Shown here: piece after piece, positions 25,430-34,463 of the stretch | Layout: each line of letters starts with the position of its first letter | Numbering within the stretch: position 1 is the first letter of the stretch | From: Aldehydirespirator sp965221605 | GTDB taxonomy: Bacteria > Actinomycetota > Acidimicrobiia > Acidimicrobiales > Aldehydirespiratoraceae | DNA: 64,000 nt | Assembly: GCA_965221605.1 (NCBI GenBank) | Contig: CBDCSK010000003.1 | Coordinates: forward strand, 62,001 to 126,000 | Direction: 5' to 3' | Translations under genes and position numbers: made by a program | The notes under the pieces: generated by a model | The model's database searches: none | What the model was told of the DNA's origin: nothing | What the model saw: the letters and a program-made list of their open reading frames with translations, nothing else

Positions 25430-26845
25430 GTGAGCACGCCCAGGGTCCGGTTCGCGCCCGCGCCGACGGGGTTCCTGCACGTCGGCAGCGCCCGGACCGC
25501 CCTCTACAACTGGCTGTTCGCCCGGCACGGCGGCGGCGAGATGGTGCTGCGGGTGGAGGACACCGACGCGGCTCTCAAGACCCAGGCGTACGTGGACGCC
25601 ATCATCGAGCCGCTGCGGTGGCTGGGCCTCGACTGGGACGCCGGCCCCTACTTCCAGTCGGAGTGCCGCGAGAGGCACTCCGCGGCCATCGGGCGGCTGG
25701 TGGCCGACGGAGCGGCCTACTTCTGCGACCTGACCCGGGACGAGATAGAGGAGCGGTGCGCGGCTGCCGGGCTCCCGGCCGGCTACCACGGCTGGTCACG
25801 GGACCGCGACGTGGCCGACGGGCCCGGGGTGGTGGTGCGTTTCCGGTGCCCCGACGAGGGGACCACCGTCGTCGACGACATCATCCGGGGTCGGGTGAGC
25901 TTCCCGAACGAGTCGCTCGAGGACTTCGTGATCCGGCGCGGCGACGGATCGCCCACGTTCCATCTGGCCAACGCGGTGGACGACCACGACATGGGGATCA
26001 CCCATGTCATCCGGGGAGAGGACCTGCTCAACACCACCCCCAGAGTGCAGCTGATCTGGCAGGCCCTCAGCTTCGGAGAGGTGCCCGCGTACGCGCACCT
26101 GCCGCTGCTGGTCAACGCCAAGCGCCAGAAGCTGTCCAAGCGCCGCGACGACGTCGCCCTCGACGACTACCGCGGCCGGGGCTACCTGCCCGAGGCGATG
26201 GTCAACTGCCTCGCCCTGCTCGGCTGGGGACCCCCCGACGAGGTGGAGGTCCGCCCGCTGGACGAGATCGTCGCCCTGTTCGACCTTCACGCGGTGAAGC
26301 CGGCCCCGGCGTTCTTCGACCCGGCCCGCCTCGACCACATCAACTCCGCCCACATAAGGGGGCTCACCGGCGAGGAGTTCGCGACCCGGACTGAGCCCTT
26401 CCTGACCGGCCCGGACGCTCCGTGGCCGCCGGAGCGCTACGACCGGGCGACGGTCGAGGCGCTCGCCGGTGAGATCCAGCCGCGGGTCGTGCGGCTGGGC
26501 GAGGTCGCGGGCTGGATCGACTGGATCCTGCGTTCCGACATCGACTACGACGAGAAGGCCTGGCACAAGGCCATGGTCAAGGGCCGGGCCGCCTCACAGG
26601 TGCTGGCGGCGGTGGAGACCCGCCTGGCCGGCGACGACTTCGCCTCCGCGGCGCGGCTCGAGTCGATTGTGATGGGCGTGGGCGACGAGCTGACCGAGAG
26701 CCTCGGGGAGCGGGTGCGGTCCCAGCCGCCGGTGCGGGTGGCCATCACCGGCGCCGGCGCGGGGCTGCCCCTCTGGGAGCCGATGCGCCTGCTCGGAAAG
26801 GACGAGACGCTGAGGCGCCTGCGAGCCGCCGCCGCCCGGCTCTGA
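25430..26845 (+). CDS. gltX: Glutamyl-tRNA synthetase
   Basis: It charges tRNA-Glu, and possibly tRNA-Gln in organisms using the amidotransferase route. The HIGH-type motif is in FAPAPTGFLHVGSARTALYN, and the KMSKS-type motif is KLSKRRDDVA. LVADGAAYFCDLTRDEIEER fits the family, and the C-terminal helical anticodon domain is complete. The GTG at 25430 gives 471 aa and begins right at the conserved N-terminus. An in-frame extension upstream runs through the 55-nt repeat and is not native. Confidence 0.95.
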   Translation: MSTPRVRFAPAPTGFLHVGSARTALYNWLFARHGGGEMVLRVEDTDAALKTQAYVDAIIEPLRWLGLDWDAGPYFQSECRERHSAAIGRLVADGAAYFCDLTRDEIEERCAAAGLPAGYHGWSRDRDVADGPGVVVRFRCPDEGTTVVDDIIRGRVSFPNESLEDFVIRRGDGSPTFHLANAVDDHDMGITHVIRGEDLLNTTPRVQLIWQALSFGEVPAYAHLPLLVNAKRQKLSKRRDDVALDDYRGRGYLPEAMVNCLALLGWGPPDEVEVRPLDEIVALFDLHAVKPAPAFFDPARLDHINSAHIRGLTGEEFATRTEPFLTGPDAPWPPERYDRATVEALAGEIQPRVVRLGEVAGWIDWILRSDIDYDEKAWHKAMVKGRAASQVLAAVETRLAGDDFASAARLESIVMGVGDELTESLGERVRSQPPVRVAITGAGAGLPLWEPMRLLGKDETLRRLRAAAARL

Positions 26846-26910
26846 CTGCTCGGCCGATGCCGCCCGGCACCTCGGGGGTCTCCTTGGGCGGGATTCTCAG
26901 TTGACATCTG

Positions 26911-28140
26911 TCATGGCGCTCGCCGGGTGGGCGGGCGTCTGGGGCGGATCGGCGGCGGGGAGAGGTCGGGGATGGCCCGCTTCAGGTATTGATCGAAGCG
27001 GGGCACGGTGAAGGCGGCGTAGCCGTGATCGGTCGTGTACAGCAGCCCCTTGTCTATCAACTGCTTGCGAGTCGGCCCGCACTGCGGGGAGGTGCGGTCG
27101 AGCAGCCCGGCGACCTGTCCTGCTCGTTGAGGTTCGGATCCCAGTTCAGCCATGGCGCGCAGGTAGGCTCGCTGAAGCTCGGTGGTTCGCTCCAGACGAA
27201 CTCTGAAGAACCCCGAGTCCAGCTTCTCCTCGACGACGGGCACGGCCCTCTCGGCGTCGCGCCCGGTGATCTCGGTGCCGATAGCGGCGTCCCAGGCCGC
27301 CTCCCCGAACTCCTGCAGGAAGTACGGGTAGCCCTCGGAGAAGTCGAGGCCTCGCCGCAGCGCGTCGTCGCTGAATGTCACGCCCTGCCCGGCGGCGGGC
27401 TCCCGCAGGACGCGAGCCGCGTCCGCCTCGTCGAGACTGCCTATCTCGGGAAACTTGAACAGCCGCTCGGCGTAGGTCTTGGCCCGGCCTACGAGCTCGT
27501 GGACCTGGGGCAGCCCGGCCGCGGCCGCGGTGATCGGCAGAGCCCGCTGAACAGTCTTGTGGATTGCTGCGATCAGTGCTTCCATCTGCAGGCGGTCGAG
27601 GAAGTGGATCTCGTCGAGCAGCAGCACCACGCCCGTCCCCTGGTCGCGGGCGGCCTCGCCCAAGCCGACGAGCAGGTCGGTGAGGTCCGCGTCGAGGGCG
27701 CCGCTGTCGGCGTAGCCCGCGACTGCCCCACCCTCGAGGCCGACGGTGAGCCGGCCGTCGGGATCTATGCCGAGAGTGAACGACTTGAGCATTCCCGCCG
27801 CTCGCCGGGTCAAGTCGCTCCAGCGGCCCCGAGCGCCGATGGCATGAAGGACTCGTCGAGCCTCGCGGGCGAGGTTGGCGCGGAACTGGCTGTCGTCCCA
27901 CTTGGACACCTCGACTTCGACGACGTGCCAGCGCTGGTCCAGGGTGCGCTGGCGACACTCACCCAATAGGACGGTCTTGCCCACGCCTCTCAGCCCTACC
28001 ACGACGAGCGACTGCGCCGTGCGCCCCTCGGCCAGCCGGGCGAGCAGCACGTCGAAGGTCTCGAGCTCAGCCTCGCGTCCCACCAGCACAGGCGGCCTGG
28101 CGCCCGCATTGGGCGTGTAAGGGTTGAGACGCCGGTTCAT
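26911..28140 (-). CDS. AAA/STAND-like ATPase of unknown role
   Basis: This is a 409-aa P-loop ATPase. It opens with RPPVLVGREAELETFDVLLA, typical of AAA_16 proteins. Walker A is GLRGVGKT (residues 49-56), and Walker B is VVLLLDEIHFLD. A sensor-like LPITAAAAGLPQVHELVG follows. The C-terminal part (RAYLRAMAELGSEPQRAGQV ... GLLYTTDHGYAAFTVPRF) resembles a winged helix as in archaeal-type STAND ATPases. It has no recognised effector domain. The upstream region carries an AT-rich hairpin and 23-nt repeats that also occur before another ATPase at 35 kb. Function unknown; regulation or defence are possible. Confidence 0.75.
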   Translation of the reverse strand: MNRRLNPYTPNAGARPPVLVGREAELETFDVLLARLAEGRTAQSLVVVGLRGVGKTVLLGECRQRTLDQRWHVVEVEVSKWDDSQFRANLAREARRVLHAIGARGRWSDLTRRAAGMLKSFTLGIDPDGRLTVGLEGGAVAGYADSGALDADLTDLLVGLGEAARDQGTGVVLLLDEIHFLDRLQMEALIAAIHKTVQRALPITAAAAGLPQVHELVGRAKTYAERLFKFPEIGSLDEADAARVLREPAAGQGVTFSDDALRRGLDFSEGYPYFLQEFGEAAWDAAIGTEITGRDAERAVPVVEEKLDSGFFRVRLERTTELQRAYLRAMAELGSEPQRAGQVAGLLDRTSPQCGPTRKQLIDKGLLYTTDHGYAAFTVPRFDQYLKRAIPDLSPPPIRPRRPPTRRAP

Positions 28141-28185
28141 GTCCTCAAAGGCTAGCGCGAAGTAGGGTTTTCAAGAGTTATAGGA

Positions 28186-28206
28186 GTTTATTGCTGATCA
28201 ATAAAC
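28186..28206. promoter_or_regulatory. AT-rich perfect hairpin/operator-like palindrome
   Basis: GTTTATTG and CAATAAAC form a perfect 8-bp inverted repeat around CTGAT. It lies 46 nt upstream of the ATPase start at 28140 within an AT-rich block unlike the surrounding sequence. The gap 28141-28429 contains this palindrome, the 23-nt repeats and presumably both divergent promoters; no gene is seen. Confidence 0.5.
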
Positions 28207-28318
28207 CACAAAAACTTTATAAACCCAGAGTTCATGGACCCATCACCCCTCCATCCTCACTGCGAGCCCGTGTCCCGGTCCGTCCAAGCCCGATCCCAAC
28301 CATTCAGATCTTGGTACC

Positions 28319-28364
28319 TCGCTACACTCAAAGTTCCGAATTCGCTACACTCAGCGCAGGCTGC
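28319..28364 (+). repeat. 23-nt tandem repeats, two units
   Basis: The units start at 28319 and 28342 and both begin TCGCTACACTCA, with a spacing of 23 nt. The first also matches CAAAGTWCCGAA of the 35-kb array; the second diverges after TCA. It lies between the divergent ATPase and surface-protein genes, in the same orientation as the latter. Confidence 0.65.
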
Positions 28365-28429
28365 GGTGGTTTGGTTCGGCGTTCGTGATATGTAATCCTG
28401 GCTCTGTTGCCCAGGGGAGAGAGATTCGT

Positions 28430-30823
28430 ATGTTGACAACCGTTTCGCGCCGTTCGCGGGCCGGTGCGGTGCTGGCGGCCACGATGATGCTGGCATCGGT
28501 GTTGTCGCCTGGCGCCATCGCCCAGCAGGCGTCGGGCCCCGGCTCGTTCGACGACGATGACGGCAGTGTCCACGAACCGGCGCTGAACACGCTGGCCGAG
28601 CTCGGCATCACCGACGGCACCGAATGCGGCGAACGCCGGATCTGCAACGCCGAGGCGATCACCAGGGAGACCGCGGCTGTGTGGTTGACGCGGGTCGTCT
28701 CGCCCGATCAGCCGCGATCCGCCTCGACTGTGCGCTTCGCCGACGTGGACCCGCAGTCGGCGTGGGCCGCCAACATCGAGCGCCTCGCCGAGCTGGGGGT
28801 GACCCGTGGCTGCCTACAGGATCCCCTGTCGTTCTGCCCGACCGACAGCGTGACCCGAGGACAGATGGCGTCCTTCCTGGCCCGCGCCTTCCGACTTCCC
28901 GATGCATCGTCGCCGGCGGGCTTCGCCGACACCGCCGGGTCCACGCACGAGGCGGCCATCGACGCGCTGGCTGAAACCGGGGTGACAGTCGGCTGCCGGC
29001 AGAATCCCCTGTCGTTCTGCCCGACCGACAGCGTGACCCGAGGACAGATGGCGACGTTCCTGGCCCGCGCCATGTCCTGGAGCGGCACCGACACCAGCGG
29101 AAACGGCGGCACCGACACCGGCGGGAACGGAGGCGGAGGTACCGGCACCGGAGACGGAAGCGGCGGCACCGGCGGAGACGGAGGCGGCGGCACCGGCGGA
29201 GACGGAAGCGGCGGCACCGACGACGCTGTGACGCTCAAGAGCACCGTCACGGTGCGGGCCTCAGCCGGTGTGTCCGAGGGCGGCAGCGCGGTGTTCGTCG
29301 TCACCGCCAGCCCGCCGCCGGCATCGGATCTGGCGGTCCATCTGACCGTCTCGCAGGCCGGCGATTATGCGACCGGCGGGATAGGACCCCGCACCGTGGC
29401 AATCTCGCAGGGCCAGGCCACCGCCCACCTGGTAGTCAAGACCCAGGACGACACAACCGACGAACCCGACGGCTCGATCACCGCAACCCTGTCGCAGGGA
29501 TCCTCGTACACAGTCGGGAGTCCGTCCGGCGCACAGATCTCGGTCGCCGACGACGACACAGACATCGGCACAGACGACGGCGGAAACGACCAAGACACCG
29601 ACAACACCGACAACGACGGCGGAAACGACCAAGACACCGACGACAACGACAACGACCAAGACACCGACGACAACGACAACGACGGCGGAAACGACCAAGA
29701 CACCGACACGCCGACGACCACAACTACAACAACGACGACAACTACAACAACCACGACTACGACGACGACGACAATTCCTGTTGTCAAGAGCTCGGTGTCA
29801 ATCCACAACGACGGCAGACACACCATCACCGAGGGCCAGAACGCGACCTTCAAGGTCACCGCGACGCCCGCCCCGCGCGCCGACCTGCGAGTGAAGGTCG
29901 GGGTTACCGACGGCGGTTTCGTCATCGCCACGAGCGAGCTCCGCGACCGGTGGATCACCATCCCGAAGGGTTCGAGCTCGGCGACGCTGTCGGTCCCGAC
30001 GGTGAACGACAGCACGGACGAGGACGACAGCCGGGTCACAGCGTACATAGTCCGGGAACCGGCCTACTCCATCGGCCTCCCGGGCAGCAGCTCCGTCAAG
30101 GTCAACGACGACGACGATCCGCCTCCGGGGGCGAAGAGCGTCATCAACATCAGCGCCAGCAAGGCGGCGGTGACCGAGGGCCAAGCCGTCGAGTTCAACG
30201 TCACGGCCAACCCCGCGCCGCGCGTCACCCTGGTCGTGGAGTTCAGCGTAACGGACTCCGGGGACTTCGCCGCCTTCAATGATGACGGCCCACGGGCGAT
30301 ATACCTCTACGCGGGATACACCAGCGCGAGGCTGCGGGTCAACACGATCAACGACGAAACCGACGAACCCAACGGCACCATCACCGCCAAACTCGTAGCG
30401 GGAACCGACTACACGGTCGGAACTTCGACCACCGCCAGCACCACCGTCCGCGACGACGACGCGACGCCGACCAAGCCGATCGTGCGGGTGGGCAGCGGCG
30501 GCATCCTCTCAATCACCGAGGGTCAGACCGCCGTGTTCACCATCTCCGCGAGCCCCTCGCCCGCGGCGGCCTTGACCGTCAGCGTCTACGTCCAGGACGA
30601 GGGCGGCGTCACCAGCGGCGGTTCCGGCTACAGGACGGTGACGATCCCGGCCGGAGGATCCAGCGCCACGGTGTCTGTCCCCACGGTCGACGACAGCACC
30701 GACCAGGAAGCCGACGACCGCCCCAGGCCGAGCCGCTATGTCGCGGTGATCATTCAAGAGAGCACCGCCTACGACCGGCACGCGGTCTCGGCGCACAAGA
30801 TAGACGTCAGGGACAACGACTAG
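28430..30823 (+). CDS. SLH-domain surface protein with Calx-beta repeats
   Basis: This 797-aa exported protein is likely held at the cell wall. A signal peptide (residues 1 to about 33, ending GAIAQQ) is followed by three SLH-type repeats with FADVDPQSAWAANIERLAE and the recurring LSFCPTDSVTRGQMA. A 50-nt DNA stretch is identical at 28821-28870 and 29004-29053. A Gly/Thr-rich linker leads to four Calx-beta-like domains (about 29224, 29782, 30136 and 30478 onward). Each has an EGxxAxFxVTA strand, and three have a TDExxx loop. Between domains 1 and 2 lie a Asp/Asn repeat and an 18-residue or longer Thr run encoded by ACA/ACG/ACT codons. GGGGAGAGA precedes the ATG. An adhesion or surface role is inferred. 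Confidence 0.85.
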   Translation: MLTTVSRRSRAGAVLAATMMLASVLSPGAIAQQASGPGSFDDDDGSVHEPALNTLAELGITDGTECGERRICNAEAITRETAAVWLTRVVSPDQPRSASTVRFADVDPQSAWAANIERLAELGVTRGCLQDPLSFCPTDSVTRGQMASFLARAFRLPDASSPAGFADTAGSTHEAAIDALAETGVTVGCRQNPLSFCPTDSVTRGQMATFLARAMSWSGTDTSGNGGTDTGGNGGGGTGTGDGSGGTGGDGGGGTGGDGSGGTDDAVTLKSTVTVRASAGVSEGGSAVFVVTASPPPASDLAVHLTVSQAGDYATGGIGPRTVAISQGQATAHLVVKTQDDTTDEPDGSITATLSQGSSYTVGSPSGAQISVADDDTDIGTDDGGNDQDTDNTDNDGGNDQDTDDNDNDQDTDDNDNDGGNDQDTDTPTTTTTTTTTTTTTTTTTTTTIPVVKSSVSIHNDGRHTITEGQNATFKVTATPAPRADLRVKVGVTDGGFVIATSELRDRWITIPKGSSSATLSVPTVNDSTDEDDSRVTAYIVREPAYSIGLPGSSSVKVNDDDDPPPGAKSVINISASKAAVTEGQAVEFNVTANPAPRVTLVVEFSVTDSGDFAAFNDDGPRAIYLYAGYTSARLRVNTINDETDEPNGTITAKLVAGTDYTVGTSTTASTTVRDDDATPTKPIVRVGSGGILSITEGQTAVFTISASPSPAAALTVSVYVQDEGGVTSGGSGYRTVTIPAGGSSATVSVPTVDDSTDQEADDRPRPSRYVAVIIQESTAYDRHAVSAHKIDVRDND

Positions 30824-31000
30824 CGGTGACGCCCGAGCAACCGGCCCCTGACCGCGGACGACACCCTGGCCGCCCGGCCCAGCGCCGTTGCGGCGGTGGT
30901 GCCGGTCACCGCCCTCGGACCCTGAGCGCAGGTCGTCCCGAGCGGCATACCCCCGGTGGTATTGTCGCAGCACCCTTGCCCTACCGATAGGAGCAGCGCC

Positions 31001-31591
31001 ATGTCCGATCTGCCCCCGCCCCCTCCGGACGACTCTGGCTGGTCGTCCCAGCCTCCCCCACCGCCGGGGCCGGTGCCCGGCGGTCCTCAGGCGACGAAGG
31101 GCTGGGCCACTCTGGGAACAGGAGGGGCCGTCGAGCTGGCCGGACCCTTCGGCCGCCTCGGCGCCAGGATCATCGACGCCGTGATCATGATCGTGGTCAG
31201 CATCATCCTGCTCGCGGTCGGAGTGTTGTCGGTGATAGGCATCTCCTCCGAGGATGTTACCGACGAGGAGTCCGCCACGGGCGTAGCGGTCTTCATCGGT
31301 TTCGCGTTGGTCGGCGCGGCGGTAGGCATCATCTACGAAGTCAGCATGATCGCCCTCAAGGGCCAGACACTGGGCAAGATGGCCACCAAGATCAAAGTCG
31401 TACGCGCCGACAACGGCCTGGTTCCTGGATGGGGCAAGTCGATCGGCCGGTGGATCATTCCCGCGGCGCTCGGCTTCGTCCCCTTCGTCGGGGGGCTCCT
31501 GTCGATTCTCGTCTATGTCTCCCTGCTGTGGGACAAGGTGCGGCAGGGGTGGCACGACAAGGCTGCCGGGACGCTGGTCGTCAAGGTCTGA
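31001..31591 (+). CDS. RDD family membrane protein
   Basis: This is a 196-aa integral membrane protein. A Pro-rich cytoplasmic head (MSDLPPPPPDDSGWSSQPPP) precedes the RDD domain: PFGRLGARIIDAVIMIVVSI, then ALKGQTLGKMATKIKVV and WHDKAAGTLVVKV at the end. Three or more hydrophobic segments are visible. TAGGAG precedes the ATG by 8 nt. Two decayed relatives lie at 31608-31727 and 36368-36552, each next to a copy of the same unknown 172-aa gene. RDD proteins have been linked to transport, but no specific role can be assigned. Confidence 0.88.
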   Translation: MSDLPPPPPDDSGWSSQPPPPPGPVPGGPQATKGWATLGTGGAVELAGPFGRLGARIIDAVIMIVVSIILLAVGVLSVIGISSEDVTDEESATGVAVFIGFALVGAAVGIIYEVSMIALKGQTLGKMATKIKVVRADNGLVPGWGKSIGRWIIPAALGFVPFVGGLLSILVYVSLLWDKVRQGWHDKAAGTLVVKV

Positions 31592-31607
31592 CATCGGCTC
31601 CGGGTCT

Positions 31608-31727
31608 TTCGTCGTGTACCTGTCTCTGACCTGGGACAAGGTGCGTCAAGGCTGGCACGACAAGGCCGCCAAGACGCTCGTCGTCAAGGTGGTCGGCGTC
31701 CCGTCGCCGATCCGGGCGGCGGGCTGA
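31608..31727 (+). pseudogene. Fragment of an RDD gene (C-terminal end)
   Basis: Immediately after the intact RDD gene the sequence again encodes FVVYLSLTWDKVRQGWHDKA and AKTLVVKV, a near copy of the RDD C-terminus, without a start or the first domain. It is a remnant of duplication. Confidence 0.7.
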
Positions 31728-31732
31728 GCCGC

Positions 31733-32251
31733 CTACAGACCCAGCGGGGTGCGCCAGTTCTCGGCACGGGCCTCGGCGGCCGCGGCGGGGGTCAGGCGCA
31801 GTGTGTCGGTGGGGACCAGGTCGGCCAGGTGCAGCTTGACGTGGTAGCCGTGGTGGCCGGCCGCGCCCGCGAAATGAGCGCGCCGCCATGTGACCAGGGC
31901 GGCATCGGCATCGATGAGGAAGCCGAACAGCTCGAGCGCCAGCCGCAGGTCGTGCACCACCGGCGCCCGGCCGAACAGCGAGGCCCGGCGCAGACCCACC
32001 GCGCAGCACCCGGCGAGCGCGTCGTCCTCCCGCTCACCGTCGGCCAGCACCAACCGGCCCGTGAAACGCTCCGCCAGCTTCAGCGCATAGCCCTGGTCGG
32101 GACCCTGGCAGCCCAACCCCGGACCGGTCGGAGCCTCGGCGCCCACCACCTCGCCAGGCCGGTCGGCCATCCATGGATCGTCCCGTCGGGGCGGCGACCG
32201 GTAGATGGAGGAAGCCTTGGCGGCAGCCGGAACATAAGACGGAGCAGCCAC
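31733..32251 (-). CDS. Unknown 172-aa protein, paralogue 1
   Basis: I do not recognise the family. From the GTG at 32251 the product is 172 aa and matches the product at 36595-37113 at 158 positions, with no gap. Conserved stretches include SIYRSPPRRDDPWMADRPGE, GLGCQGPDQGYALKLAERF, LADGEREDDALAGCCAVGLR and ELFGFL-DADAALVTWRRA. No signal peptide or membrane segment is seen, and the C-terminal part is His-rich. Retention of the frame in both copies implies a real gene. It runs convergent with the RDD gene or RDD remnant at both loci, so the pair was duplicated together. Confidence 0.75.
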   Translation of the reverse strand: MAAPSYVPAAAKASSIYRSPPRRDDPWMADRPGEVVGAEAPTGPGLGCQGPDQGYALKLAERFTGRLVLADGEREDDALAGCCAVGLRRASLFGRAPVVHDLRLALELFGFLIDADAALVTWRRAHFAGAAGHHGYHVKLHLADLVPTDTLRLTPAAAAEARAENWRTPLGL

Positions 32252-32488
32252 GGGCGCCAAGGCTAGGCCCTTATCCGAGTGTGAGACTCGCTAGGCCGGC
32301 GGGTCCTGAAGGGGGTGACAGCCTGAGAAGGCTCGGCGCCTCGCAGGGCCGGATCGAGTTCGATCTTCTCGGCCTTGAGCGGGCCGCGTTCCCCGTGTCC
32401 GACGCCTGCGAAGACTCCACCCCGACATCTTGACCGGACAATCGCAGCTTGCGGCTCGCATAGTGCCTCCGCCCGCTGAAGGGTGCGG

Positions 32489-32809
32489 TCAGTCGGCTAG
32501 CAGTGAACTGACCAGCCGGTTGAGACTGACGCCGCTCTCGGCCGCTCGCACCACCAATTGGCGGTGAGTGTCGGGCGGAACCCGCACGACGAATCTCCCG
32601 CTGTAGGAACGGTCCGCCAGCGGATCCGGCAGGGGCTCGCCGTTGGCGCGCATGTCGGCAAGCACATCTTGCACTAGCGCGAGTATCCCCGAGAACGCCT
32701 CTTCGGGGGTCGAGGCCAGCCAGCTCAACGAGGGGAACTCCAGGCACAGCCCCACATGCTCCTCATCCTCAGCGGACCATGTCACCCGGTAGGTGTAGTG
32801 GTCACTCAC
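32489..32809 (-). CDS. hicB: HicB-family antitoxin (split from its hicA by an IS)
   Basis: This 106-aa protein has the HicB partial RNase-H-like domain (YRVTWSAEDEEHVGLCLEFP ... STPEEAFSGILALVQDVLAD). A C-terminal ribbon-helix-helix follows (GRFVVRVPPDTHRQLVVRAA ... GVSLNRLVSSLLAD). The GTG at 32809 would originally have overlapped the end of hicA by 8 nt. The IS element inserted 30 nt upstream separates it from the hicA promoter, so expression now depends on a promoter within or reading out of the IS. Confidence 0.85.
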   Translation of the reverse strand: MSDHYTYRVTWSAEDEEHVGLCLEFPSLSWLASTPEEAFSGILALVQDVLADMRANGEPLPDPLADRSYSGRFVVRVPPDTHRQLVVRAAESGVSLNRLVSSLLAD

Positions 32810-32843
32810 GACGTTCGTCCTCCATCCTCTCGATTGCCTTTAG

Positions 32844-34463
32844 CCTGAATCCACCGATGGGCTGGTCGGGGTGGGCTGGTCGGGGTGTTTGTGGGGGTGT
32901 TTGGCTGGTTGGGGTGCGGCGGGTGTTGTTGGGGCGTGTTGGGCCGGCGGTTGGGACTGGGCTGGTTTGTGGCGCTCAGGGGGGTGTGTTCTGGGTGGCG
33001 CCGGGCCCGGGGCTGGGGGTTCAGATGAGTTGGGGGAGGTTGCGGGTGTGTGTGAGCGCGGCGGTGAATTGGTGTGCCCAGGGCCAGTTGAGCGGGAGGC
33101 GGAGTTTGTGTCGGTGGCTGTGGTTGACGAGGCGTCCGGGCACGGCGAGCAGCCGCCGGCGGACGGTGGCGGCTGCGGTGAGCCGTTCGGGGTGCTGTGT
33201 GTGTCCGAGTCGTGCGGTCCAGCGGGTGAGGTTGTGGGCCAGCACGGCGCAGGCGAGGTGGGCGGCGTTGGCGAAGAACCTTCCGGAGGGGCAGTGGGCG
33301 AGGCCGTTGTCTTTGAGGTCTCTGATGGCGAGCTCGACTCGGGCGTGGCCGCGGTGGTAGGCGTCGGCGGTTTCGGTGTCGAGGTCGTCTCTGTTCGTGA
33401 TGAACGCGTGGTGGCGCCAGTCGGGCCACAGCTCGCGTTGGGGGCCTTCTGGGAGTCGGGTGCGGCGCACCACGAGGCGCAGCTTTCGGGGGCCACAGGG
33501 GTCGCGGCGGCTCGTTGTGATGGCGCACTCGGCGACCTGGGCTTCCCCGTCGGGGTAGGCGATCGGCGTCCAGGCGGTCTCGTCGATGCCGTCGATGGCT
33601 GCTTTGACTTTGGCGTTCTGTGGGATCGTGACCGACCAGCGGGCCTTGTACGTGTCGAGCTTTGCGATCAGCGCGTAGGAGAAGAACCCGGCGTCGGCGC
33701 GCACGGTGAGCTTCGTGCCCGGCGCGAGGCGTCCGAGGCGGGCCAGGGTCTCCGCGGCGAAGCGGACATGGCCGCGCTGGGAGGACCCCGACCGCATCCT
33801 GGCGTGGAGCACCTCGCCGGTGTCGTCCCGGGTCGCCGCCAGCGGGTGGTAGCCCCAAACCTTGGTGTGGCCGTAGGCCGCGCCCTGCTTGGACTTGCCG
33901 TGGACCTCACAGACCGTGGAGTCCAGATCCACCGTCATCTCCGCCGCTGCCGGCGCCGCGCCCGAAGACCACGCCCGGCTGAGCGCCAGCTCCAGGGCGC
34001 GGTCGAACTGGCGCACATGGCCCCAGGTGAAGGACCGCAGCCACGTCCCCAACGTCGACGGCGCCGCAGGCTCAAAGCCCAGCACCGCCGAAGCGGACCC
34101 GGCCCGCAGCCTGTCGGCGTCGCCGATGAACGAGCCGCCCACCAGCATCGACGCCACCACCGACAGCGCCTTCGCCCCGGACCCACGGCCCGCCGCGGGC
34201 GGGCGCACCGCATCGTCGATGAGCGCCTCCAAACCCAGCCGGCCCATCACCGTGCCCGCCAACAGCAGCCCCGCATCGGCCACCAGCGAAGCGTCGTCGA
34301 ACACCGCCTCGATCCCGTCGATACCACCCGCTACGCTGCTCACAGGAAGTGCCTCCTCACATGGCCAGAATCACTGTTGACTCAAACAGCATTCTCCCAT
34401 GTCAGGAGGCCTTTCCGGTGGACGCGCCAACCCCACAAACCTCACCGCGCCGGTGGATCCAGG
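32844..34463 (-). mobile_element. IS1380-family insertion sequence, complete, 1620 bp
   Basis: The ends are CCTGAATCCACCG at 32844-32856 and, on the other strand, CCTGGATCCACCG at 34463-34451 (12 of 13 match). The IS is flanked by the direct repeat TTTAG at 32839-32843 and 34464-34468. One intact transposase gene fills most of it. The 3' end (32844-33020) is a G/T-rich non-coding stretch. CCT-starting ends resemble those of ISEcp1-type IS1380 members. Removing the IS and one TTTAG restores a continuous hicA, which fixes the boundaries. Confidence 0.93.
33021..34343 (-). CDS. IS1380 family transposase
   Basis: This 440-aa DDE transposase has acidic residues in TVDLDSTVCEVHGKSKQGA, LTVRADAGFFSYALIAKL and HARVELAIRDLKDNGLAHCP. 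The N-terminal part contains DDASLVADAGLLLAGTVMGR. The length and motif spacing fit IS1380. The frame is open throughout, so the element may still be active. Confidence 0.92.
   Translation of the reverse strand: MSSVAGGIDGIEAVFDDASLVADAGLLLAGTVMGRLGLEALIDDAVRPPAAGRGSGAKALSVVASMLVGGSFIGDADRLRAGSASAVLGFEPAAPSTLGTWLRSFTWGHVRQFDRALELALSRAWSSGAAPAAAEMTVDLDSTVCEVHGKSKQGAAYGHTKVWGYHPLAATRDDTGEVLHARMRSGSSQRGHVRFAAETLARLGRLAPGTKLTVRADAGFFSYALIAKLDTYKARWSVTIPQNAKVKAAIDGIDETAWTPIAYPDGEAQVAECAITTSRRDPCGPRKLRLVVRRTRLPEGPQRELWPDWRHHAFITNRDDLDTETADAYHRGHARVELAIRDLKDNGLAHCPSGRFFANAAHLACAVLAHNLTRWTARLGHTQHPERLTAAATVRRRLLAVPGRLVNHSHRHKLRLPLNWPWAHQFTAALTHTRNLPQLI

Noticed and set aside
28821..29053. Repeated 50-nt blocks resembling a CRISPR array
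   Set aside because: Only two copies, in frame inside a coding sequence, encoding SLH repeats.
29713..29775. ACA/ACG trinucleotide tract as a regulatory microsatellite
   Set aside because: It is in frame and encodes a Thr linker of the surface protein.
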